Source of the DNA: Actinoallomurus sp040655075
GTDB lineage: Bacteria > Actinomycetota > Actinomycetes > Streptosporangiales > Streptosporangiaceae
DNA: 64,000 nucleotides
NCBI RefSeq assembly: GCF_040655075.1
Contig: NZ_JBFAJC010000009.1
Coordinates: 207,786 to 271,785, forward strand
Reading direction: 5' to 3'
Under the pieces are notes generated by a model. That model did no database searches, was not told where the DNA came from, and saw nothing but the letters and a program-made list of their open reading frames with translations. Position 1 is the stretch's first letter, and each line of letters opens with the position of its first letter. Position numbers and translations under genes: made by a program. Positions 7,910-16,467 of the stretch are shown here, in pieces.

Positions 7910-8593
7910 TCACGTCCGGCGGCGCGTCCGGCGGCGATGCTTGGGAGCGGAGTGCTTTTGCGGGGGCTTCTTACGGGCGGGTTGTTGTTGGGGGGTGCGG
8001 CCACGGGAGCTGTTGGGGGTGCGGCCGCGGACGATGCCGATCAGCTCCTCCATGAGGTCGGTCGTCGCGGCCTCGATCCAGGCCAGGCCGATTTGGGACT
8101 GGGGGGCGTCGGTCACGGTGCGGTAGGTGAGGTCTTTGCGGTGGTGAAGGCGGGCCAGAGACTGGGGGAGCAGTAGGACGCCGGCCCCCGACGCCACCAG
8201 CTCGATCGCGTCCGCCGTGCTCTTGGGACGGGTGAAGGCAGGCTGCCCGGGGCGGTCGACCCAGGCCAAGACCTCGTCGAGCGGCTCGAACACATCCTCG
8301 TCGGCGAGATCGGCAAGCTCCACCTCCTCGACCGCGGCCACCGCGTGATCCTTCGGCACCACCACCACGGTCGTCTCCAGGTATAGCGGGATCACATGGA
8401 GGGCCTCGCGGTCGACGGGCAGGCGCACGAACGCCGCGTCCACGCCGCCGTCCCGCAGCAGGGGGACAGCCTCGGCGGCGGGTATCTGAATCAGCCGAAG
8501 CGGCACTTCCCACACCCGCTCGGCCCACACCCCGGCCCACTTCCCGGGCGTCACCCCCGGCGCGTAGGCCAACCGGAACTCACCCGTCGTCAC
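7910..8593 (-). CDS. LysR-type substrate-binding domain protein lacking the DNA-binding domain
   Basis: 227 residues from a GTG at 8593. The whole protein is the periplasmic-binding-protein-like effector domain of LysR regulators (FRLAYAPGVTPGKWAGVWAE, GVDAAFVRLPVD, YLETTVVVVPKDHAVA, LLLPQSLARLHHRKDL); there is no N-terminal helix-turn-helix. The C-terminal ~35 residues are a basic low-complexity tail (PARKKPPQKHSAPKHRRR). Stand-alone proteins of this type are common in Actinobacteria, usually divergent from a DUF5997 gene exactly as here, so this is not a truncation. Function unknown; it cannot bind DNA in the usual LysR way, though the basic tail might contact nucleic acid. Confidence 0.85.
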   Translation of the reverse strand: MTTGEFRLAYAPGVTPGKWAGVWAERVWEVPLRLIQIPAAEAVPLLRDGGVDAAFVRLPVDREALHVIPLYLETTVVVVPKDHAVAAVEEVELADLADEDVFEPLDEVLAWVDRPGQPAFTRPKSTADAIELVASGAGVLLLPQSLARLHHRKDLTYRTVTDAPQSQIGLAWIEAATTDLMEELIGIVRGRTPNSSRGRTPQQQPARKKPPQKHSAPKHRRRTRRRT

Positions 8594-8648
8594 CTTCTCA
8601 GCCTAGCCGCGTCCAGACGGCTCCCTCCCGCTGGCTACCCTTGACGTC

Positions 8649-9032
8649 ATGAGCACGTCCAAGGCGAAGACCCCCCAGACCATGAAGCCGGCGACCGCGG
8701 CCAAGAAGCTGGGGATCCTGCTGTCGGCAGCGCCCGCCGAATTCCAGGAGGGCGTCGTCTCCCGGGACGAGCTGAACGCGCTCCAGGCCGACCCGCCCTC
8801 TTGGCTCGCCGAGCTGCGTCGCGAGGGTCCCCACCCCCGCCAGGTCGTCGCCGCCAAGCTCCGCGTCTCCGCCTCGGGCCTGGCCCGCGCCGGCATCACG
8901 GCCCCCCTCACCACCGCCGAGATCGAGACCTTGAAGGCCGAAAACCCCGACTGGCTAGAACGCGAGCAGGCCATCCAAACCGGGGTCCGCCAAGAGGAGT
9001 TCCGCCTCAAGCAGCAGCGCGCCAAGGCCTGA
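8649..9032 (+). CDS. DUF5997 family protein
   Basis: 127 residues. It starts MSTSKAKTPQTMKPATAAKK with a charged, helix-rich body (EFQEGVVSRDELNALQADPP, SWLAELRREGPHPRQVVAAK, TTAEIETLKAENPDWLERE). This matches the small conserved actinobacterial DUF5997 family, which almost always sits divergent from a LysR-like effector-domain protein, as it does here (56 nt apart). It is soluble with no signal peptide. The role is unknown; the conserved pairing suggests the two proteins work together. Confidence 0.85.
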   Translation: MSTSKAKTPQTMKPATAAKKLGILLSAAPAEFQEGVVSRDELNALQADPPSWLAELRREGPHPRQVVAAKLRVSASGLARAGITAPLTTAEIETLKAENPDWLEREQAIQTGVRQEEFRLKQQRAKA

Positions 9033-9099
9033 CCCACGGGAACGCGGTAGGACTCTGCGGTACCGGGCACGGATTGGCCGCAGCCGTGATGCGCTCAGC

Positions 9100-9534
9100 T
9101 CAGCTGGTGCGCAATGCATTGATGATCGCGGTGGCCTCGTCCACCAAGTCGATGGGGCAGCCCCAGTAATCGTAGATGCCTCCGCGAGCACGGTTACTGC
9201 CGCAGATGACGAATACTCCGGTGCCCAGCTCGGTCTTCAGGTGGGTGGCCAGCCATCCGACGAAGCCGCTGTTGTCCAGTTCGGGCGGGAAGTGGAAGGA
9301 GAAGATCCCGAATTGTTCGACATCCCGGTGCTCTTGTGCGAGCGGGACAAGTCGGCTCCAGCTCTCGCTGTCTCGGACTACCGCCAGTGTGTCACCGGTG
9401 AGCGCCGGTGGCCGGTCTGCGGGGGATTCTTCGAAGCACCAGATGCCGTCGTGCACGACAATCTCGGCCAGGGCGATCACACGACGTAGACGTTCTTCTG
9501 TCTGCTGCGGAGTCTCCACGCTGACACTGACCAT
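9100..9534 (-). CDS. Conserved hypothetical protein (DUF6196-like)
   Basis: 144 residues from the ATG at 9534, chosen because AGGAGA lies 9 nt upstream; an in-frame ATG at 9597 has no such site. Features: VETPQQTEERLRRVIALAEI, VVHDGIWCFEESP, LVPLAQEHRDVEQFGIFSFH, FVICGSNRARGGIYDYWGCP and IDLVDEATAIINALR. It resembles DUF6196, a small cytoplasmic family without known function; I am only fairly sure of that label. It stands alone and converges on DUF5997. Confidence 0.65.
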   Translation of the reverse strand: MVSVSVETPQQTEERLRRVIALAEIVVHDGIWCFEESPADRPPALTGDTLAVVRDSESWSRLVPLAQEHRDVEQFGIFSFHFPPELDNSGFVGWLATHLKTELGTGVFVICGSNRARGGIYDYWGCPIDLVDEATAIINALRTS

Positions 9535-10246
9535 GGCGAGGTCTCCTGATTCTTGCGGCAGGGATCTGCTCTGGGGGTTATCGGAGGGTCGTCCCATGCC
9601 AGACGTGGCGCCTCGGCAAGTCGACGGCCATCGTAACGCCGTCGCGGCCTCGTTTATTTCGTTCCTGGCCGTGCCTGTTCGGCCTCTGAACCAGGAGAAG
9701 GCCAGGTGCCTGCCATTGAGATATGTTCATGCGTAATGGCATCGACTCGGCTGTCGAGGAGCACCCTGATCTCGGAATCGTTCGAAGTCATTGTTGCAGC
9801 CTCCGCTCAGGAAATCTGACCGCCACCAGTTCGCCTGGCGACGGTCCCTGTGGTCTCAGTAGTACGACGACACAGCCCCTCGGAATGTCAGGCGACGCGC
9901 CGACCTCACAGTTCGATGCGATGTCTCGTCGAACCGAGCGCCGAACTCCACCCGATCGAAGGCGCCGAGTAGATCGCGCGCTTCTTCGCCGGTCAGGCCA
10001 GTGCGGTACCCAACGTGACGATCCTCACCGGGTGACACCCGCGCAGACGCTCGTGTTTCGGCACTTCAGGGATGTCGTCGTCATCCATCCAGACACGGGT
10101 GGGGCTGGCGAAGCCCGTGCGGAGTGGCGCAGGGACGGATCGGTGCCCAGCAGGCGTCTTCCCCGGCTCCGTGGGGAGTCGCTCGCCCGCCAGGCGAAGA
10201 TCGACCAACACGGTCGATACACGACCAACGTTGGTTGAACGCGGCA
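9535..10246. other. Long stretch without a supportable gene
   Basis: About 710 bases in which no frame gives a recognisable protein. On the minus strand short pieces look protein-like (RVWMDDDDIPEVPKHERL near 10080 and GYRTGLTGEEARDLLGAF near 9990), but they are in different frames and stop quickly. They may be decayed coding sequence. Composition is less GC-biased than in the flanking genes. This fits the general decay of the 1-13 kb region. Confidence 0.5.
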
Positions 10247-10795
10247 CTAATACGGGTGCCGGTCGGGCTTGTCCGCCCAGGCATGGTACGCCCGGGCGCC
10301 GAGTTCAGGGTGGATCTGCTTGATCGAGAGCCTCCGCTGTTCGATGGGCTTCTCGAAGTCCTCGTACTGGAAGGCGTCGTCGAACCCGATCTCCCGGGTG
10401 GCCTTGAAGTCGCAGGCGAAGTAGACGGCGTCGATCCGCGACCAGTAGATGGCGCTCATGCACATGGGGCAGGGGGCGCCACTGCTGTAGACCGAGCAGC
10501 CCTTCAGCATCCGTGCTCGCTCGGGAACGATGTCAGGGGATCCCTCGGGACGTGGGATGAGCGTCAGCGTCGCCTCGTTGTTGTGCTCCTCCGGTATGGA
10601 GGGAGCGCGGGGGTTCAGGATCTGCACGGCCTTGCGGATCGCCTCGACCTCACCGTGGGCGGTGGGGTCGCCGGTGAGAAGGACACGGTTCTGGCCGCGA
10701 GCGATGATCTCGCCGTCGCGGGTGATGACCGCGCCGAAGGGGCCGCCCCAGGCGTTACGGACGGACTCGGTGGCCAGGCGCACGGCTTCCGCCAT
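10247..10795 (-). CDS. Nucleoside/guanine deaminase family protein
   Basis: 182 residues from the ATG at 10795 (GAGGA 6 nt upstream). CMP/dCMP deaminase fold with the zinc site HGEVEAI (His ligand and catalytic Glu) and SSGAPCPMCMSAIYW (two Cys ligands). The C-terminal part FACDFKATREIGFDDAFQYE and the motif GGPFGAVI are typical of bacterial guanine deaminases (GuaD-like), which convert guanine to xanthine. Its 5' end meets the truncated 5' end of the divergent ABM gene within a few bases, so its original promoter region may have been replaced. Confidence 0.85.
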   Translation of the reverse strand: MAEAVRLATESVRNAWGGPFGAVITRDGEIIARGQNRVLLTGDPTAHGEVEAIRKAVQILNPRAPSIPEEHNNEATLTLIPRPEGSPDIVPERARMLKGCSVYSSGAPCPMCMSAIYWSRIDAVYFACDFKATREIGFDDAFQYEDFEKPIEQRRLSIKQIHPELGARAYHAWADKPDRHPY

Positions 10796-10845
10796 GAAGT
10801 CCTCGCAAAGGCCGCGAAGACGATTATCGGCGCTGGCAGGAACGC

Positions 10846-11700
10846 GTGAACACGGTCGCGCGCGCCTTCGAGGGATTCGAGGAGACGGAGGCGCACCCGC
10901 CCGGGCCCGGAGCTCAGGATGTATGGGTGGTCATCTACCGGTTCTCCGACCTCACCCGGCTGACCGCGTGGCTCGGCTCCCCAGCGCGCGGAGAGCTGCT
11001 CGACGAGGGCCGGCCGCTGTTCGACGGTCCGGCGAAGCAGGAGGTCCTCGCCGGGGAGGCGCCGAGGCAGGATGCCATCACCGCGGTCATCTCGCACCGG
11101 GTGAGACCGGGTCGCGAGCAGGACTTCGTGCGCTGGCAGGAGAAGGCGCGGAACGCCCAGGGGCGGTTCCCCGGCTTCATGGGCTTCGAACTCTTCAGAC
11201 CGGTGCCGGGTATTCAGGAGAACTGGGTCGCCATATTCAGGTTCGACACGCGTGAACATCTGAATGACTGGCTCGAGTCGGAAACCCGGCAGAAACTGCT
11301 GGCGGAAGGCCGCCGATACTTCGCCGAATACGAGCTCAGCAAGATCGGCTCGGCCTTCAGCGGCTGGTTCCGGTTCGGCGGCGAATCCGAGGCAGGGCTT
11401 CCGCCCAACTGGAAGCAGGCCATGTGCGTGCTGCTCGCCCTGTATCCCACCGTAATGATCCTCACGCTGACGGCCGGCAAGGTCTTCGAGATGGCGGGGA
11501 TACCGGGATACGCCGCGATGTTCCTCAGCAACGTGCTGAGCGTCAGCATCCTCACCTGGCTGATGATGCCGCTGGTGAACAGGGTTCTGGCCTTCTGGCT
11601 GGCGCCCGGAGGGGCGCTCCCTCGGCAGGTGGCGGGCGTCGCCGTGGTCGTTCTCTGCTACCTGCTGTTCGTCGGGATCTTCGGCGTGATCGCGGGTTAG
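10846..11700 (+). pseudogene. Tandem ABM-domain membrane protein, 5'-truncated
   Basis: From a GTG at 10846 the frame gives 284 residues: the rear of one antibiotic-biosynthesis-monooxygenase (ABM) domain (ARAFEGFEETEAHPPG, WVVIYRF), a second complete ABM domain (ITAVISHRVRPGREQDFVRW to WVAIFRF), and three C-terminal membrane helices (VLLALYPTVMILTLTAG; LSVSILTWLMMPLV; VAVVVLCYLLFVGIFGVIAG). Upstream of the GTG the homologous frame continues as GREDDYRRWQERV back to about 10810 without a start codon, then hits TGA at 10795. So the first strand of ABM domain 1 is missing. A shortened product could still be made. Tandem ABM proteins are of unknown function, often thought to handle reactive quinones. 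Confidence 0.6.
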
Positions 11701-11736
11701 CCGGCCGCGGCGGATGGTGACACGAGGAGGTGCCCC

Positions 11737-13088
11737 GTGCCTGATCGGCTGGAGGACGCCCTGACGTGGCGGGACGACGCGCGCTACCCGGACCTCTGGG
11801 CGGGCATGCTGTGGAACGACCTCAAACCGCAGCGGTTCCCGGACGTGATCGTCCGGGCCGGCTCGGCGGAGATCGTACGGGAGGCGGTCGGCCTCGCCCG
11901 TGACCGCGGGCTCCGGATCGCCGTACGTGGGAGCGGACACGGCTGGTGTGGCTCACCACTGCGCGACGGAGGGATGCTGATCGACCTTTCCGGCCTCCGG
12001 GGTCACGCCATCGATCCCGGCGCCGCGACGGCGGTCGCCGAGCCCGGTGTCACCGGACGCACGCTGTCCCTGGCGCTCGCCGAACACGGTCTGGCCTTCC
12101 CCACGGGCCACTGCCCGACCGTCGCACTGAGCGGATTCCTGCTCAGCGGCGGCCTCGGCTGGAACCCCGGAGTCTGGGGGCCCGCGTGCCACAGCGTCCA
12201 GGGGATCGAGGCCGTGACCGCCGACGGCGAACTGCTCAGGTGCGACGAGGAGCAGAACGCGGACCTGTTCTGGGCGGCGCGCGGCGCGGGGCCCGGATTC
12301 TTCGCCGCCGTCACCTCCTTCCGGCTCCGCCTGCATCCCCTCCCTACGGCGATCATGAGGACGCGATACGTCTTTCCGCTGGCGGAAGTCGAGGACATCG
12401 CACGCTGGGCCGACGAGATCGCGGAGGAGCTGCCGGCGAGCGTCGAGTTCGGAATGGCCCTCACGCCGGGTGAGGCGCCGGAGGCGGGGCGCCCGCGACC
12501 GCCGATCGCCACCGTCACGGCCATCGCCTTCGCGGGCTCACGCGATGAGGCCGTACGGGCGCTCGGACCACTACGGGACTGCCCGCTCGCGGGGCGTGCC
12601 CTGGTCCGGGAGGTGGACCGGCCGACGACCTTCGAGTCGCTGTACGCGGACTCCGCGGCGTTCTGGCCCGAACGCCACCGCGCCGCCGTCGACACCCTGT
12701 GGTCGCACGAGGACTTCCGGATTCTGCTGCCGCGGATCGCCGGTCACGTCGAACGGGCGCCATCCGACAAGTCCCTCGTCCTCGCGCTCCTGTCGCCGGG
12801 CGGGCCCGAGGCGCCCGCGACGCCGGACACGGCGTTCGCGGCGCTCGGCAGGACCTTCCTCGTCCCGTACGCCATCTGGGCGGACCGGTCGGAGGACGAG
12901 GTGAACCTCCGCTGGCTGCACCAGACGATGCGGGCGGTGGAGCCCTCGGAGTCGGACACTATGTCGCGGAGACGGACCTGCCGGCCGCCCCGTCACGCGC
13001 CCGGCGCTCGTTCACACCGGCCGCCTGGGAGCGTCTGGCGGCGTACGACCCGGGTGGTGTGTTCCAGACGTACCTCACGACGACCTGA
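11737..13088 (+). pseudogene. BBE-type FAD-linked oxidase, frameshifted near the C-terminus
   Basis: A GTG at 11737 (GAGGAGG upstream) opens a berberine-bridge-enzyme-like flavoprotein. The FAD-binding region has IAVRGSGHGWCGSPLRDGG (His for covalent flavin) and GHCPTVALSGFLLSGGLGWN. Near 12950, after MRAVEPSESD, the frame becomes unrelated. The expected BBE C-terminus (GHYVAETDLPAAPSRARRSF, then GGVFQTYL) continues in another frame, ending at 13088. That ending is itself short of a few residues (AAYDPGGVF). A single-base error could explain the shift but not the missing residues. If real, the gene is inactive, because the C-terminal segment closes the flavin pocket. Confidence 0.7.
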
Positions 13089-13360
13089 CCCGTACGCCGC
13101 CGGACGACCGTGGCATGGTCCGGATCCCTCATGTCGGGACCGGAAGGCATCCCGGTGGTGACGAACGTGGCCCTTCCAAGGATGATCTGCGTCTGTTGAA
13201 CGGCACCTACTGCTCGCCGGACAATCCGTGCTTCTCGAGTCGGTGGGCGCCCACGGGTCTCCGGGTTAAAAGCCCGTAAAAATCGACCTTCTGTCGAACT
13301 CTAATTGACCGTTTCACATCTCACCCGTTCGGACGATTCAACAACGATTGGAAGAAGGAC

Positions 13361-13786
13361 ATGCGCAAGACGCTCACCGTGGCGGGAGTCGCCGCCGTCG
13401 CGACCGGAACCGTCATCCTCGCCGCCGGGGCCGCCCAGGCCAAGACCGGCCTGCACCTTTCGGTCGACCACCACACCGTCCAGCACGGACGCACCGTCAC
13501 CTTCCGCGCCGACGCTTTCTCCGACAGCAGCGGCGACCACATCCACGGGCTCAAGTTGTGCCTGCAGCGAGCCCTGCCCAAGGGCCCCGGCTACGAGAAG
13601 TTGCTCTGCACCACCCACGGTCGCACCGGCAAGAGCGGCGCCGAACGGTTCACCCTGACCCTCAAGCCCGCCGTCCACAAGGGCACCTACACCTTCCGGG
13701 CCGTCGCCTACCGGCAGGACCGCCACCACCACTGGCACGCCTGGGGCGCGGGAGCCTCCAACCTCGTCAAGGTCACCGTCCGATGA
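13361..13786 (+). CDS. Small secreted Ig-like protein
   Basis: 141 residues from the ATG at 13361 (GGAAGAAGG upstream). The Sec signal peptide MRKTLTVAGVAAVATGTVIL ends near AAQA; the mature part has ~115 residues of beta-rich sequence with two cysteines (KLCLQRAL, LLCTTHGR), probably one disulfide, and a histidine-rich patch (DRHHHWHAW). It ends ASNLVKVTVR. It resembles small extracellular Ig-like proteins of actinomycetes. Function unknown; the His cluster might bind metal. Monocistronic, with a strong terminator behind it. Confidence 0.75.
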   Translation: MRKTLTVAGVAAVATGTVILAAGAAQAKTGLHLSVDHHTVQHGRTVTFRADAFSDSSGDHIHGLKLCLQRALPKGPGYEKLLCTTHGRTGKSGAERFTLTLKPAVHKGTYTFRAVAYRQDRHHHWHAWGAGASNLVKVTVR

Positions 13787-13805
13787 CCTGACCGCTATGG
13801 TCACT

Positions 13806-13844
13806 GAACGTCCTGGGACGGAAACTCGCCGTCCCAGGACGTTC
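13806..13844 (+). terminator. Perfect 16-bp hairpin terminator
   Basis: GAACGTCCTGGGACGG (13806-13821) and its exact reverse complement (13829-13844) flank a 7-nt loop, 20 nt after the secreted-protein stop. No T tract follows, which is normal in actinomycetes. Confidence 0.8.
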
Positions 13845-13897
13845 GCTTGACAACAGCGCCGTTCGGCTCACCATCCGGGTTCAAAGAGAGGCCCCTT

Positions 13898-14659
13898 GTG
13901 AATTCGCCAGACTCGGATTCCCCGTACAAGATGGGCGAAGATCGCATGAGTTCTGCCGGCGACTTTCCCCGGATCGAGAGGGCTTTGCCGTCGGATGCCG
14001 AGGTGCGACAGCACGAGTGGTGGATCGATCCTCGGGAGTATGCCCGGCATGAGGCTCGCCGTGGCCGCCGGTTCGCGTTCGTGAACCTTGTCCCGGCCCG
14101 TACCGCGCTCGTGGTGATCGACATGGTGCCGTTCTTCGTGTCCGAGAACCCGTACTGCCGCGGCATCGTGCCGAACATCGGCCGCATCGCCGATGCCCTT
14201 CGAGTAGCAGGCGGTACGGTCGCCTGGGTCCTTCCCGCAGTCGGCGAAAGGACGCCGGTGCTGGATGAGTTCTTCGGGCCGGAAACAGCCGAGGCCTACC
14301 GCGTGTCCGGCGGGACGGGTCCGCTGCCCGGGCGGCTGTGGCCGGAACTGGTGGTCCGTCCCGGTGATGTGCTGGTGGAGAAATCCGCTCCCAGCGCGTT
14401 CTTCCCCGGCCGTTGTGTCCTTCCGGGAGTGCTGGAAGAGCGCGGAGTCGATACCGTTCTGATCAGCGGAACCGTCACCAATGTGTGCTGCGAATCCTCC
14501 GCCCGCGACGCCGCCGCCCTCGGACTGCGGGTCATCCTGGTCGCGGACGCCAATGCGGCCCGGCGCGACCAGGACCACAACGCCACGCTGCATACCATCT
14601 ACCGGTCCTTCGGCGACGTGCGCTCGACGTCCGACCTGCTCGACATGGTCCAGGCCTGA
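13898..14659 (+). CDS. Isochorismatase-family cysteine hydrolase
   Basis: 253 residues from a GTG at 13898, with AGAGAGG upstream; the ATG at 13847 lies only 3 nt after the terminator stem and is less likely. The catalytic triad of the family is visible: Asp in TALVVIDMVPFF, Lys in VEKSAPSAFFPG and Cys in ISGTVTNVCCESSARDAAAL. Members hydrolyse amides or vinyl ethers (nicotinamidase, ureidoacrylate and N-carbamoyl substrates). It is followed by an N-acyl-D-amino-acid deacylase and a PucR regulator in the same direction, so an amide-cleaving role in nitrogen or amino-acid catabolism fits. Substrate unknown. Confidence 0.85.
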   Translation: MNSPDSDSPYKMGEDRMSSAGDFPRIERALPSDAEVRQHEWWIDPREYARHEARRGRRFAFVNLVPARTALVVIDMVPFFVSENPYCRGIVPNIGRIADALRVAGGTVAWVLPAVGERTPVLDEFFGPETAEAYRVSGGTGPLPGRLWPELVVRPGDVLVEKSAPSAFFPGRCVLPGVLEERGVDTVLISGTVTNVCCESSARDAAALGLRVILVADANAARRDQDHNATLHTIYRSFGDVRSTSDLLDMVQA

Positions 14660-14814
14660 CCGATATCGGCACCGTCCAGGTCGGCCCCCCAACCTTGTGT
14701 ATCTCGCCAAATCCTGGGCGATCGTTTGGTCTCGGGCACCAGGGCGGGAGCGGGCGCCGGCACGAGAATGGCCGTGTCCGGTTGTCGAGTCGGTCTGCGG
14801 GAAGGCGAGGTCTC

Positions 14815-16437
14815 ATGGCCGTGGGGGGTTGGGAGGTCGACGGCTCGGCGCCGTTCGTGATCCGAGGCGCGACGGTCGTCGACGGTACCGGTGCGCCGAG
14901 TGCGGAGGCGGACATCGTCGTCGATGCGGGGCGTATCCGGGGCCTCGGCGCGCCCGGAAGTGTCGTGCTGGACTCCGGCGCCGCCCTGGACGCCCAGGGC
15001 CTTGTGGTCTGTCCCGGATTCATCGACGTTCACTCCCACGCCGACAATGCCCCGCTGCTGGTCGAGGACGATCTGACCAAGATCAACCAAGGGGTGACGA
15101 CCGAGGTCACCGGCAACTGCGGCTTCTCGCTCGCCCCGATCCCGGCAGGGGAGCAGGCGCGTGAGGCCACGTCCGCGCTGCGGAAGCTGTTTCCCATCGA
15201 CGAGGTGACCTGGGGAAGCGTTCCCGAGCTCTATGAGATGGTCGACGACCGTGGCACCGTGGTGAACGTCTGCCCCCTGGTCGGGCACGGAGCCCTGCGG
15301 ATGGCCGCGATGGGGTCAGGGGCGCGTGCCGCCGAATCCGTGGACATCCGCCGGATGCGCGTGATGCTTCAGGACGCGCTGGAGGCCGGCGCGTTCGGGA
15401 TGTCCACCGGCCTGATCTACGCCCCCGGCGTCTACGCCGACGCCGAGGAACTGGTCCAGGTGGCACGGGTTCTCGGCCCGGACCGGGTCTATGCGACGCA
15501 CATGCGCAACGAGAGCTTCGACCTGGCGGCCAGCCTGACCGAGTCGGTCCGGCTCGCCCGCGAGGCCGGGTGCCGGCTCCAGATCTCCCACCTCAAGGCG
15601 ACCGGCCAGGACAACCACGGGTCGATCCCGCAGGCGATCGCGTATCTCGACGAGGCGCGGGACGACGGCGTGGCCGTGACCCAGGACATCTATCCGTACA
15701 CCGCCGCCTCGACGATCCTGGCGGCCTGCCTACCGCCGTGGATGCACGACGGTGGCGACACGAACCTGCTCGCCCGGCTGGAGGATCGGCAGTCGCTGGC
15801 TCGCGCCCGCCGCTCCATCGAGTCGCCGCAGGCGCAGGACTGGGAGAACCTGATCGGTGGCGCGGGCGGGTACGACGGTATCCTCATCGCCTCGACGGCA
15901 TCACACGACCACGAGGGCATGACCCTCCGCCAGGTGGCGGACGAGCTCGGGCTTGAGCCGTTCGACGCCCTGGTGCACGTGCTGGTCGCCGAGCGGCTGC
16001 GTGTCACGATGGTCGAGTTCTCGATGGCCGACCAGGACCTCGACGACGCCTTCCGTTCGCCGTTCACCTCGGTGGGGTCGGACGGGACGCCGCCGGGTTC
16101 GGGTGGCAAGCCGCACCCACGGCTTTTCGGCACCTTCCCGACCGTGATCAGCCGGTTCGTCCGTGAGCGGCGGATCGTCGACCTGGCCGAGGCGGTTCGC
16201 CGCATGACCTCCTTGCCGGCGGCCGTCTTCGGCGTTCCCGGCCGGGGGGTCATCGCGCCCGGCGCGGTCGCGGACCTGGTGTGCTTCGACCCACTGGCGA
16301 TCAGCCATCCGGGCGACTACGCGACGCCTGACCGGCCTGTCGCCGGTATCGAGTGGGTCATGCAGGAGGGGCGCCTCGTCGTACGGTCAGGGCGGTGGCT
16401 CGGGGTCCGGCGCGGGCGGAGACTGCGGCCGCGTTGA
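14815..16437 (+). CDS. N-acyl-D-amino-acid deacylase (D-aminoacylase family)
   Basis: 540 residues from the ATG at 14815 (GGCGAGG upstream). Amidohydrolase fold: the metal-binding DVHSHAD (His73, His75), the D-aminoacylase cysteine in TGNCGFS (Cys102), QISHLKATGQDNHG, and the DGTPPGSGGKPHPR segment that carries the catalytic Asp. The C-terminus VIAPGAVADLVCFDP rejoins the small beta domain. These zinc enzymes release D-amino acids from N-acyl-D-amino acids. It lies close to an N-acylamino-acid racemase and a GNAT acyltransferase (19-21 kb), which could supply N-acyl-D substrates. Confidence 0.9.
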   Translation: MAVGGWEVDGSAPFVIRGATVVDGTGAPSAEADIVVDAGRIRGLGAPGSVVLDSGAALDAQGLVVCPGFIDVHSHADNAPLLVEDDLTKINQGVTTEVTGNCGFSLAPIPAGEQAREATSALRKLFPIDEVTWGSVPELYEMVDDRGTVVNVCPLVGHGALRMAAMGSGARAAESVDIRRMRVMLQDALEAGAFGMSTGLIYAPGVYADAEELVQVARVLGPDRVYATHMRNESFDLAASLTESVRLAREAGCRLQISHLKATGQDNHGSIPQAIAYLDEARDDGVAVTQDIYPYTAASTILAACLPPWMHDGGDTNLLARLEDRQSLARARRSIESPQAQDWENLIGGAGGYDGILIASTASHDHEGMTLRQVADELGLEPFDALVHVLVAERLRVTMVEFSMADQDLDDAFRSPFTSVGSDGTPPGSGGKPHPRLFGTFPTVISRFVRERRIVDLAEAVRRMTSLPAAVFGVPGRGVIAPGAVADLVCFDPLAISHPGDYATPDRPVAGIEWVMQEGRLVVRSGRWLGVRRGRRLRPR

Positions 16438-16467
16438 GGAGAACGATCCCCTCGTAGACTGCCGCGA

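Noticed and set aside
7910..8593. LysR gene read as truncated (no HTH)
   Set aside because: Stand-alone effector-domain proteins divergent from DUF5997 are a normal actinobacterial arrangement, so it was kept as intact.
9723..10238. 171-codon plus-strand frame
   Set aside because: Composition is Arg/Ser-rich, no start site or family motif; fragments on the other strand look equally protein-like, so nothing can be supported.
1..13100. Insertion sequence or transposon as cause of the gene damage
   Set aside because: No transposase, integrase, terminal inverted repeats or target duplications could be found around the broken genes.
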